The notes beneath the pieces are model-generated. The model saw only the letters and a program-made list of their open reading frames with translations. It did not search any database and was not told the DNA's origin. Source: Stropharia rugosoannulata (Eukaryota > Basidiomycota > Agaricomycetes > Agaricales > Strophariaceae). Taken from it: a stretch of DNA of 64,000 bases. Position 1 is the first letter of the stretch, and every line of letters begins with the position of its first letter. The stretch lies in the NCBI GenBank assembly GCA_028532985.1, contig JANCIK010000001.1:2046001-2110000 (forward strand), given 5' to 3'. Below are positions 48,534 to 59,591 of this stretch, in pieces. A program made the translations under genes and the position numbers.

Positions 48534-51500
48534 ATGGCTAACTCACCACCCTCCAGAGTTTTCGTCACCAGAACTAAGACATTGAGCGGTCTATGTTTCG
48601 TTGTTGCCATCTGCTTACTGTGCTCGTCACCCTCCACCTTGCTCACCCCGCACACCGTGGCACGACATCCCCCTCATGCTAACCACATCTTGGCCGTGTG
48701 TAGTCAACTTCACCAACAGCCTGGCCCACCCTCCAACTTCCACGAACGGGAGCAATCAGACCGCCTGGAGAAGGGCACGCGTGCCGTGCTTATTCGCAAC
48801 GCCAGGATCTGGACGGGGTCTAACAATGGGACGGAGGTGCTGCGCGGGATGGACATACTACTTGACGGCGGGCTCATCCAGTCGATTGGGCACCTTGGGC
48901 ACCTTTTGCACCCGGGCAACCCGGCAACTTTTAACCTCGAAGTCGTGGATGCAGAGGGCAGGTGGGTGACGCCTGGCCTCGTTGATGTGCATTCGCACCT
49001 GGGCGTGTCTGCATCGCCTGAACTGGCCGGGGCTCAGGACAGTAACTCTATGAACGGTATCACACAGCCATGGCTCCGCAGTCTGGACGGGCTGAACACG
49101 CGCGACGAGGCGTACCAGCTGTCGAGCGCCGGAGGCGTGACGGCGTCGCTCATATTACCTGGCTCGGCGAACGCGATTGGTGGCCAGGCGTTTGTGATCA
49201 AGCTGCGCGCGACTTCGGAGCGCTCTGCGACGGCTATGGTACTCGAGCCGCCGTATACCGTGAATGCTTCCTTCCCAAACCCCAATTTGCCGCTACGGTG
49301 GAGACATATGAAGTGAGCACCGCTTCGTGTAGCTTTCGCTGAAACTCATTATTGAGAACAGAAATGCATGTGGTAGGATTGTTAGTCTCTTGGTCTGAAG
49401 ATATTCTGCTTATGCTAGGTAGGGGAGAATCCAAGCAGGTCTTACGAGGGTACTCGGATGGATACTGTATGGGCATTTCGTGAGGCGTGAGTCAACATTT
49501 GCAATGTAGTTATATGCGTGCTTGCTTATCAATAACAGATTCAACAAAGCTAAAAAGATAAAAGAAGCCCAGGATGCTTACTGTGCACGAGCGCTTAATG
49601 ATAACTGGGATGACATAGATGACTTTCCTCAAGAGCTACAATGGGAGGCGCTTGTCGACGTGTTAAGAGGCCGCGTAAAGGTACTCATGTCACGAGGCAT
49701 CAGTTGTTTCTAAGCTGAATATTTGAATCAGGTCAATACACATTGCTATGAGGCGGTAGACCTGGACGCATTTGTTAGAGTAAGCATGCATTTTTTCTAT
49801 AAATGTGTTTTGTCTAACTCTAAATAGCTCTCCAACGAGTTCCAATTCCCTATTGCCGCCTTCCATCACGCCAGTGAAGCGTATCTTGTTCCCGACCGCA
49901 TCAAGCAAGCTTATGGTAAGTGTTAAAGCAAGCTTTGTTCCAACCTTACCTAAAGTCTTATATGTAATGTCCAGGCAAACCTCCTGCCATTGCACTGTTT
50001 GCATTAAACAGAGGGTACAAACGGGAGGCATATCGTGCTTCAGAGTTTGCGCCTAGAATTCTGGCTGACCATAACTTGACTGTTTTGTTGAAGGTACGTC
50101 TACAATCAGTTCCAAGCTAGGAAACTATTTTCAGCACACTTTCCAGAGCGACCATCCTGGCGTAAACTCACGCTATCTCCTCCATGAGGCTCAACAGGCG
50201 TATTTCTACGGTTTGCCAGAAAATCTAGCCCTGGCGTCTGTCTCAAGCAATGCCGCAGAAACGCTTGGAATGGGACATAGGATTGGTTACATCCGGAAAG
50301 GTATGTTATTTCACGTTTAGTGCATCCAGAAACCCTAATATGCGTGATACAAGGTTATGATGCCGATCTCGTCATCTGGGATAGCCACCCATTAGCTCTC
50401 GGGGCCACGCCCGTTCAAATCTTTGTTGACGGCCTTCCCCAACTCCACGATCCAGTTGTCCTTATAAAACCACATGGTTTTCAAAGTGCTCCCAAAGTTC
50501 CAAATTTTGACGAAGAAGCCAAGAAAGCAGTTGAGTACGACGGTCTTCCGGACCTTACGGTAGACCGTCGTCAGTCTGTCGCCAAGGCCCATATTATCTT
50601 CATCAACGTGAAATCTATCCATACAGTTCAACATGGCGACGTGCAGCCTTTGGATTGGACAGCGAAAGATACTGGTCTCGCCACTGTGGTTGTCCGTGAC
50701 GGTTCCGTGATCTGCTATGGGGCAGCAGATTCTTGCACGTCGTCTGTTGACGGTGTGGACGATGCCAACGTTGTTGATCTTCAAGGAGGAACTATCTCAC
50801 CCGGGCTTGTTTCGTATGGATGCGCCCTCGGCATCGAGGAAATACTACTTGAGCCGTCTACCACAGATGGAGATATGTTTGACCCTTTGGAAAAAGATAC
50901 CCCTCGCATCGTCGGGGGTTCGTCTTCCATTATACGCGCAGTAGATGGACTTCAGTTTGGTACTCGTCATGCTTTGGAGGCATACCGCTCTGGTGTAAGT
51001 TTACTGTCACAGTCGTCCGAACTTAAGTCTCTGACACATTGTTTTCAAGGTAACGCTAGGTATAACACCGCCGGGAACAGAAGCTTCCGGGCATAAATTC
51101 TTAAGAGGATTGAGTGTCTCATTCAATTTGGGGGCTAATCATAAATTGGAAAAAGGCGCTGTCGTTCAAGAAGTTGCGGCAGTGCATGTATCTGTCGAAC
51201 ACTCGGCATCAGGGCAACCAAGTGTCAGCACTCAGATTGCTGTTTTGCGTAGACTCTTACTTAAACCGGGCGATGGAGATCTCGGAATCTGGTTTGGTAA
51301 AGTGACAGCGGTAAGGAGAAAATTATTAGACTATTCCTCTGATTAACTGACGTTTTTCTAGGGAGAAGTCCCACTCGTTGTAGACACTCATAGCGCGGAC
51401 ATCATCGCCACACTTCTCAGCTTGAAAAAAGAAGTTGAGGCATCCACCCAAAGGGAATTTCGCTTGACAATTTCCGGGGGCGGGGAAGCGCATTTACTTG

Positions 51501-52026
51501 CCAAAGAGCTGGGCTTCGCCCATGTAGGTGTTATATTGACCCCAGCAAGGCCGTTCCCGCACACGTGGGATGGACGCCGAATGTTTGTAGCCCTTTTTCT
51601 TCTCTATATATTCATGATTAACTGGCATGATAGATTACCTGGACCCCCACTCACGAATAATAGCGCCGTCATGGAGCTTGTTGACAATGATGTGACCGTT
51701 GGGTTAGGCTGCGAGAATATGTGGTCATCGCTCGCGCGGAATGTCGCGTTTAATGTTGGTTGGGTGAGACGCAAATGTTTTGTTTGATTGGCTTTTGGTG
51801 ACATTTTCTGAACTGGATGGCGTAGGCTGCAATCGAAGCTGGTGGAAGGTTGTCAAAGGAACAGGCAATTGCTCTGGGCTCCACGAATATAATGAAGCTG
51901 CTAGGAGTCGACATTGACGATTCGAATATCACATTGATCGCTTCTGCAGGAGGGGATTTGTTAAGCTTTGATTCCAAAGTGGTTGCCGTCCTTTCTCCTA
52001 GTTCTAAACAAGTGTATATGCTTTGA
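48534..52026 (+). CDS. Two-unit amidohydrolase-superfamily protein with N-terminal membrane anchor
   Basis: Thirteen exons give 952 residues. Residues ~15-38 form a hydrophobic signal-anchor (LSGLCFVVAICLLCSS). The first amidohydrolase unit has RNARIWTGSN, EGRWVTPGLVDVHSHLGV with the metal-binding His153-x-His155, KNACGENPSRSY, FQFPIAAFHHASEAYL with its histidine, then GMGHRIGYIRKGYDADLVIWD. A second, shorter unit starts at SIHTVQHGD, with VVVRDGSVICYG and LQGGTISPGLVSYGCALG; the HxH is lost, so it is probably inactive. The superfamily hydrolyses C-N bonds of amides or ring systems with one or two metals. An 11-nt exon (49362-49372) codes the middle of the KNACGE motif. Substrate unknown. Confidence 0.85.
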
Positions 52027-52335
52027 ATAGTCCTTGGTTCATTGATGCTTAAAGCCTCTTCAGGGCCAGAGGTTTGGCCAAGTCACTGTAACATACTATG
52101 TACAAGTTCTGCCTGGAAATTTTAACATGTAACGTAGACGAGTAAATTAATCCTATGCAAATCCTATGGTTGGTCAATACATTCCTGGAATTATTGGGAA
52201 ATGGAAAACATAACGTGATAAGAAGGGATACGCTTACTAGTACATAGCAAACTAGTAGTTATGTCCAAAGATTCACGTATTTTGTTCGGATTTTTATCAT
52301 TATGGTAGTATGGGCGTTTAACGTTACTGCCTTTC
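52027..52335. terminator. Convergent 3' regions of amidohydrolase and actin-like genes
   Basis: 309 bp between two facing stop codons, AT rich, no coding signal. Confidence 0.4.
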
Positions 52336-53903
52336 CTAAAAGCATCCTGCATGAAATTGTCGTTAGACAGGAGCAATGAAAAATAAAAATAAAGTAAACA
52401 CACTGCGATGAACAATTCCCGGTCCCGAATCGTTATAATCTAGCTTAGATATCCACATCTTCTCGAACGTGCTCAAAGACGCAAGTATTGAACCACCGAG
52501 CCAAACAGAAAATTTGCGGTCGCGCGGTTCAGAAGCCTTCACCTTTACTGTCGACGGCGCGAGAGCGGTTAGCTCTTTCTGTATACGCTCTGACATACCT
52601 GGGAACGTCGTCGTACCCCCACACAGGACAACGTTGCGGTAGAGCTGGCGATGGATATCCGGATCGCACTTGACAATTGAGTTGTGGCTAATACTGTGTC
52701 AGATCTCCTCCGCCAGATTACGACATGATATAGACGTACATTGTCTCGTGAATGCCAGACGCTTCGAGATCAAATAGTTTAGGCTGGAAGAGCACCTCGG
52801 GAGTGATGAATCTAAGTATCAAAAACCGTATCAACGCACATTTCTCAATTGAGAAACGAAACAATATATAGTTGCTAACCGCTCATTCCCAATCGTGAGG
52901 ACCTGCCCATCAGGCAGGTCGTACGTCTTTTCAATAGCTGAAGAATTTGATGACATCCTGGACTCCTCCTCAAAGTCTACGGCGACAAAACAGTGCTTCT
53001 CCTTGATATCACGCACGATCCCGCGGTCCAACATTGTCGTTGGCGAATACCCGCGCTCACCGAGGCTCTTCGCAAGCTGGTCAGTGAGGTTACGCCCCGC
53101 AATGTCTAGCCGGACAATGGCGTGAATGAACGGAAAGCCCTCGTAGATGGGAACTACGTGTGTGACGCTGTCGCCCGAGTCGCACACAATCCCCGTTGAA
53201 CGCCCAGACACCATGTGCAACGAGAGCACGGCAGGAATGAGCGTGTAAAGCGCAGGTACGCTGAACGTTTCAAACATAATCTGCATCATCTTCTCGCGGT
53301 TTGCCTTTGGGTTGAGCGGCGCCTCAGTGAGCATTACTGGATGATTCTCCGGTGCGACGCGCAGCTCATTGTAGAATGTGTGGTGCCAAACCTTCTCCAT
53401 GTCATCCCAGTTGGTGACAATACCCTGCTCAATTGGGTAGTTGAGTTTGAGGATGCCTCGCTTGGCTTGGGCTTCATTTCTGCGTGGAAGCCTATCGGTA
53501 ATAATTCTCCACAAAATGAAGAAAGCGCTAATGCACACCCGACGTAAGCATTATCATGGCCTTCAAACAGGTCGCGACCGATGACAGACCTGTGAGAGCC
53601 TAAGAAAAGCGCAAATCGATTGCAAAGGGGCACTCACGGGAATATTGCGCGCGGAGCGTCTTCACCTTCAATGCAATTTTAAACGAGCTAGCCTTTTCGT
53701 CGTTTCTTGGACACACCAGCAACTATACGCGCGTAAACTAGGTCAATCCGATTTATTATGTCCGACTACGGTACTCACAACCAGCCCTACACATGCTCGA
53801 CCCATTGTCAATAACCTTACACATCAACGATCAACCTATAGGACTGAGGAACAATGAACGGTCGGGGGGAACTCACTAGTGGTACGAGATCGTTCTCGTT
53901 CAT
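52336..53903 (-). CDS. Divergent actin paralogue
   Basis: Eight exons (53877-53903, 53779-53815, 53638-53665, 53539-53589, 52880-53479, 52740-52811, 52404-52693, 52336-52346) give 371 residues (actin has 375). Blocks: [115 protein letters not shown], and the canonical end IVHR-RCF, from an 11-nt last exon. Many normally invariant positions differ ([46 protein letters not shown]). It still looks like a complete actin, likely a paralogue rather than the main cytoskeletal gene. The exon 3 acceptor is weak and removes two residues next to the conserved Asp-Ala-Pro. Confidence 0.88.
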
Positions 53904-54350
53904 CTGGAAAGATCCAACCCCGGGCACCGCCTTTTATCTTATATAGAGTAGTATGCAAGTATAAGATATTTCCCACAGCTGAGATTTGCTTGAAGTGGCC
54001 ATAAAGTCGTATAAAACATGCAGGACAGTGAGGTGTTCGAGGTAACACTGGTGCAGAACCACAGCCGTGTCGGTCCAGGATTGTCTACGTACCCGGTGAA
54101 CGTGTTCTATGCGATGATCATTCCAGTGGAGGAATACTCATTGTAATGAAAGATAAATCCATGACAAACTTCAGATTTTGAGATTTTGACAGTCAAAGCA
54201 CTAATTCATTAATAATGTAATCGTTCTAATAGCACATCTAATAGTATATATGAAAGCGTGATCAGATATCTGGATATCAAAATGAGGCAGGCAACTTGAA
54301 CAAAACAAAACACTCTTTCCAGATTTCTTGAGATGACAGAAGTGGATTGC
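53904..54350. promoter_or_regulatory. Promoter of actin-like gene and 3' UTR of metacaspase gene
   Basis: On the minus strand TATATAAG (53938-53945) lies about 35 bp upstream of the actin-like ATG, a good TATA box placing a very short leader. The rest is AT rich. No gene was seen. Confidence 0.55.
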
Positions 54351-56402
54351 CTACATATCCCACAAGCGGGTCTCCATATCCTGAGATTCGTACTAAAGTT
54401 AGGAAGTACAAAACTATCTGTTTGAGAAAATACGTACCTTCACTGGTATAGCACTTGATAGCTGTTTAGCAGTGTAAGGATATATTATTTGGAGGATTAA
54501 GCAACACACTGATCACTCACCTCAGGGTCCTGGAAATTAATGGTATCAACGGATAGTGTCTTTGTAGGTACGGGAGACCTTTTCCGCTTCGTTCCCCTTT
54601 CTTTTTCCGCAATGCACGACTCAAATTTGACTGGGTTTAAGAGCTTATTAGCCTCCTTCTCTCGATAGGAAATCATATCCTTCTGATATTCTCGGGCTTT
54701 AAGCTGCATATCTATACAGTTTTCATACACCTTATGACTGTATCCAAAATAAGCACTTCTAACTTCTAAAAATGAATTGAAGTGGGCATGAGTACCTGAG
54801 GTGTGTCATCATGAGATGAAGCGACGGACGAGGATTATCTCCTGTCATCATTGTGGTGTGGGTTTGCATCAGGAATCCTTGAAAAATATATTGATACATA
54901 CGTAGGAGGTCCACGAGAATTGATGTCATGGAATCCCCGTCTTTATTTTCCCATGTTTTCTGCTCGTCTCGGGAAGAGGACAGGCAGAGCTGCAGGAAGG
55001 GATACTGATCAGCTCTCATTCAATGTAAGTAGATGTATATAAGTGCTCTTACAATGTCAGTGCATGCAGGGATCCTTTCGTTGTATAGTCCGTCTCCGAA
55101 GCAGGCAACTCCGTCACAGAACAGCCTTTCAGGGGAAGCGGTTCCTCGAGAAGGATGAAAAGAAAATTCAGTTGGAGAGGATGTCATAATGGCATCAAAC
55201 CAGTAAGAAGTCTCCCCCGTAATGGGTTGTATGTCAGCTTCACTGTCTGTTTGTGAAACCCCCACAGAAGGCATGCTTAACCTTGTAGAAGCATGGCCCG
55301 ACGAAGAGCGGCGGAAGCGTCCACGCTTAGGAGGGCTGCCTATCACTAAAATAGGTGACGGTGAATATATCATTCTTAGGGAGTATATGTGTACTGACCA
55401 GCGTGTTGCCGGACTAATAAGACAATACTGAATACTATGACAATGTTGTGATGTAAAGGAACTTACCGGTCCGATACTGCAGCGTCTTTGGTTTGCGCTT
55501 CCCTCCCTTACTGATCCAAGGAACGTACACACGATTGCACACAGAGTGGGTGAGGTCTGAAACTATGTTAGAAAAGAGAGTGCATTCCTCGACACACTTA
55601 CCAAGAAGTGAGCCTGAATGACAGGCATCGATGACTGCTCTGAATATGCAACCGAAGGGGAGCGGCCGGATAAGATGATCGTAAAGTGTCTGTATCAGAA
55701 TGTTAGAACCAGGTCACACAGAAACGACAAGATGGCCTCACATCGTCCTGGATCCATATACCGTCAGACGAGACTATATCTATGAACGTTTGGAAGTCAA
55801 AAATCTAGTGAAGTTAGCGCATAGGCGGTAAGGTGGGTGACATACGCTCGTCCATTCCATCCTCTTCCTCTGGATTCTTGGTGTCGACTTGACCTGAATG
55901 CCCGGCAACTGGTTGATAGTCATGAAAAGGTAGAAGAGCACTACGGGAGAAACTTACAGTAGAAGAAGAGACGGTCGCCAGCTTGTATATCCCGGACGAG
56001 AGCATCCAAGGAGGCCATCTGATGTGCTGGGGTTAACCGGGGATATAATGAAATAGACGATCTACTGACAATATTAGCCTCTGTAGGATCGACATGAACG
56101 TTGTCATCAAGAAGCAGAGTAATGTCGTCGCGCATATAACAATACTTGTCTGTATAAGGGCATTAGTCTTGGCTGTCGAATATGGTTAACCACGAACCTT
56201 GAAGGAGTTGGGACATGGCCATCGCGTCCTTGTGGGGTCCCTTCAGAGGTTGGACGCCATCCGCGGGCTTGCCACAAGCACCAACGAGGAGCGCCCTCTT
56301 AATGGGGGCCCTCGCGGGCGCATCCGGCTCTGCAGTGATTTCATGTCGTAGTAAGGAGGATGGGCGAACGGGTATGGGGGGCATGGGTGATGGCGGCTGC
56401 AA
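54351..56402 (-). CDS. Type I metacaspase with long C-terminal extension
   Basis: Fifteen exons give 436 residues. The proline-rich start (MQPPSPMPPIPVRPSS) is short. Then KRALLVGACGKP, YMRDDITLLLDD, LVRDIQAGDRLFFYFAGHSG with catalytic His119, IVSSDGIWIQDD, and FRAVIDACHSGSLLDL with catalytic Cys172. This is the caspase-fold dyad of clan CD peptidases that cut after Arg or Lys. The p10-like part reads SSSRDEQKTWENKDGDSMTS and NPRPSLHLMMTHLR. Between the two lies an inserted Lys/Arg/Ser-rich linker, including a 15-nt exon at 55399-55413. A basic helix (KAREYQKDMISYREKEANK) follows the catalytic fold. Fungal metacaspases act in stress response, protein quality control and regulated death. Confidence 0.9.
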
Positions 56403-56794
56403 GAGCTACAAGAGAGTTAGTTGAGGGGAAACTGGCGTGCAAGTCGAGTGAGGGTGAAGTCGAAGCAGGGAAGGGGCGATGCGATTTCCAGTACAGAAAG
56501 AGAGGATGCGATGTGTTCTTTAAATACATTCCAGGTAGATCTACAGCAGATTCATCGCAGATCCAAGAGCAAGGCAAGCCAGAAAGTCGCATCGCAGTGT
56601 ACCAGACAGGTGCCCTCATCCTCACGTTTGGCACATAAACAGAGGGTCTACGGACTTGACGGTCTGGACGTTGCACAGCGAGAGAGATGGTTGGTCGTCG
56701 CAGGAATCGTCCATGGATGAGTGGGAGTGGCACAAATGATGGCTGCACCCGGCAATGAGCGTGGACTTGTGATTGGCTTCCGCCACTGCTGTTC
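56403..56794. promoter_or_regulatory. Divergent promoter, metacaspase and Pro/Ser-repeat protein
   Basis: 392 bp between outward-facing start codons. No clear TATA box. Short frames across it are in line with promoter sequence of high GC content. Confidence 0.45.
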
Positions 56795-59357
56795 ATGAAC
56801 ATGGACCACAACGGCGGCGCTCATCTCCCCTCCGCCCCGCCCACCAGCGACGCACAATCCTTCACCAATCCGGATGCTGCGAGCAGCTTCAGATCCCACA
56901 GACGCTCCCGCGCCAGCCGCGCCTCCGAGCGCGAAACTATCGAAGAGAGCATCCATCGCTACATCCAATCGCTCAAGCTCCAGGTCGATGCAGAGCGTCG
57001 TCGTGCTGAGAATGCAGAACGCAAAGTCCAGGAGGTTACAAGCCATCTGAAGGCTGTCAACGACGCCCGACTCGAGGCGTTGCGCGAAGCAGGCCGAGCG
57101 AAGGAGGAGCTAAGGTATGCTGCTGCCTCGTGCCCTCCGCCTGCTGCTTGACGGGCACAACAGGTTGTACAAAATACAGCTGGATGCAGCGCAGAAAGAG
57201 ATATACCGCGCCCAGGATGTCATCGGCATTGTGGATCAGCAGCGCCATACTGCTGAGAAGGAGGCAGCCAGGAATAGGACCAAAACCCGCCAGCTGAAAG
57301 AGACCATTCTCATCCAGTCTGCCCGTGAAGAGGCATTCCGGCTGGGGATGAAGGAGGGGCTCGACAGAGGTCGCGCGATCGCTTATGCTGAACGCCCATA
57401 CACCGCGTACGACGACGACTACTCATACTCGGAAGAGAGCGAAACGGTGTCGACGGATCCATCTCGCAGGCACTCTGGAGCTGGCCCCAGCCGCCATTCA
57501 CATCATCACTCGCAAGTCGAACCCCATTCCCAAGTGCCACTGCAACAGCTACCTTCCCATGCAGCGCCTAGCGTCCGAGCACCCAGTATGCGCGGTCCCA
57601 GTCCCATTCCACCAGACGCGCCACCGCAACCCCAAAGCACCTATGCTCCCAGTATGCGCGGTCCCAGTCCGAATCTATCCCATGCACCGCCTCAAAGCAA
57701 TTATGCGCCTAGTATGCGTGGTCCCAGTCCTAACCCCCCGCTGCAAAGCAACTATGCTCCTAGCATGCGTGGTCCCAGCCCGAATCCTTCGAACGCGCCA
57801 CCTCGAAGCAATTATGCGCCCAGTATGAGGGGGCCTAGTCCCAATCCATCGCATGCGCCCCCAGCGAGCAACTATGCGCCCAGTATGCGGGCGCCCAGTC
57901 CCAATCCTTCAAATGCACCTCCTAGAAGCAATTATGCCCCCAGCATGCGTGGACCGAGTCCCAACCCGTCGAATGCACCCCCTCGAAGCAACTACGCCCC
58001 TAGCATGCGTGCGCCGAGTCCTAATCAGTCCAACGCACCGCCGCGCAGCAACTATGCGTCCAGCATGCGTGCACCGAGTCCTAATCCATCGAATGCACCC
58101 CCAGGCAGCAATTACGCACCAAGCATGCGCGGACCTAGCCCCAGTCCATCAAATGCACTACCCCGCAGCAACTACGCCCCTAGCGTGCGTGCTCCAAGCC
58201 CCAATCCATCGAATGCGGCCCCGCAGAGCAACTATATGCCGAGCATGCGCGCTCCAAGCCCGAACCCCTCACAGGTACGCGCGCCGAGCAACTATGTACC
58301 TTCACGGGCCCCGAGTATCAACCTGTCTGAGCGCATGGCCCGGCCGGAGAGCGTTCTTAGCGCGACGCCAACGCCGTACCACCCACCCATCGTCGTGCCG
58401 CCGGATAACTTGATACCGACGCTCGATGCAGACATGCGCATCCGCCTCCCGCCTCCACACGAGTTTGCTACGCGCACTCCTGAGCCCAACATGCAGCCGC
58501 CGTTGCCTGCAATGTCAGAGTCGAGTCATACGAGCCAGGACCCGCTGCCGGTGCTACCCAGGACGGGCCCTGGGATTGGGCCGGCACCGAGCCAGCGGTC
58601 ATCCCGCCATCGCCGCGGGTCGTCATCGGGCTCGTCCACGGCGCTATCGCAGCTTGAGTTGTTCAGTAATCCATATCCAGCGGGTCTACGAACGCCTATG
58701 AGCATCATCGAGGAAGTGAACAGCCAGACGGCGAGCCCGAACCACCAGCGGTCCTTCGTGAGTCCCACACAGTTCTGGGTAATCTATGCATTTTTTGACC
58801 ACATTTGTTGTAGAGCGAGAACTCACCGATATATCCGCCAAGTGCTGGTGGGGGTGGGCATAGTATGAGCAGGCAACCGTCGCGCGCGAGCTATAATGGG
58901 TCGTGGATGCAGCAGCAGCAGCCTATGCCCGCTGAGAGTGCGAGCTACCACAGCGGTGACGCGCCGAATATCAGCGTCCAGCCTCCGGTGAGTCTGTCGT
59001 GCAGAGTATAGATATGAACTAACAAGTCATGCTATGCAGTCCCTCTCGAACAAATCCGAGTCGCAGCGTGGTCTTAGCCCAGCACCATCGCATCGGAGCT
59101 CCCGTCACGCGCCGCCCGCACATGGGATGCCAGGCGAGAACAACGACTTCTATCAGCCCTCAGGCGAGCCACCGGTTGTGCCTATCGTGCCGCTGCGCCG
59201 CCCAAATGAGCCGCGGCATCCGGATCTGCAGAATCGGAGGTCGCTGTACGGTGGCGGGGAGGAGGACGCGGTGTCGTCGGCGCTTACGGCGGATACACTG
59301 ACGACGCCGCATATGTACAGGCAGAATCTGCCAGATGACGGCCATGGATGGACGTGA
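56795..59357 (+). CDS. Coiled-coil protein with proline/serine-rich 20-residue tandem repeats
   Basis: Exons 56795-57114, 57164-58757, 58814-58987 and 59040-59357 give 801 residues. Residues ~45-200 are a charged coiled coil (ESIHRYIQSLKLQVDAERRR, then RTKTRQLKETILIQSAREEA and GMKEGLDRGRAIAYAE). An acidic/Tyr-rich segment and His/Ser stretch lead into about eleven units of 20 residues (YAPSMRGPSPNPSNAPPRSN). The rest is disordered, Ser/Pro/Gln-rich, with many Ser-Pro sites and Arg-x-x-Ser motifs. I do not recognise a family with known function; similar coiled-coil/low-complexity proteins are common in Agaricomycetes. Many phosphorylation sites and a coiled coil suggest a scaffold. Confidence 0.8.
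57642..58290 (+). repeat. 60-bp coding minisatellite
   Basis: Eleven units in frame, ten of 60 bp and one of 51 bp (third unit lacks three codons). Consensus peptide YAPSMR(G/A)PSPNPSNAPPRSN. Units differ at scattered, mostly third-position sites and at a Gly/Ala switch, so the array is not freshly expanded, yet length is kept at exactly 20 codons. Confidence 0.92.
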
Positions 59358-59591
59358 GGTAGATCTACACGATCGTAGTTGTATTTTAGGTGCACGAGGA
59401 CATTTTTAGGGTATATATTGAGACGATTTATGAGTTTTACGACCGTTATGATTTAGGTAGTACATGATATATTTTGGTTTTGTAAAATGGATGACCCTGG
59501 AGTATGCGACAAGTCCACGATGGTAATTCCAAATATTACAAACAATGAAAGTACATGGCCGGCGGTGATGGGTCAGTAAGTGAGGGATACA

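Noticed and set aside
52363..52403. Hydrophobic ten-residue C-terminal extension of the actin-like protein
   Set aside because: It is the read-through of an intron. Splicing to the exon at 52336-52346 restores the universal HRxCF end.
13886..56402. HET protein and metacaspase as parts of one cell-death locus
   Set aside because: They lie nearly 40 kb apart with about fifteen housekeeping genes between, so co-location is not evidence of a shared system.
57642..58290. CRISPR-like regular repeat
   Set aside because: No spacers; the units are contiguous, in frame and inside a spliced eukaryotic gene.
57385..58413. Long alternative frames over the minisatellite
   Set aside because: They arise because the 60-bp period is a multiple of three, so a frame without a stop in one unit stays open. 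The coiled-coil frame has matching exons on both sides.
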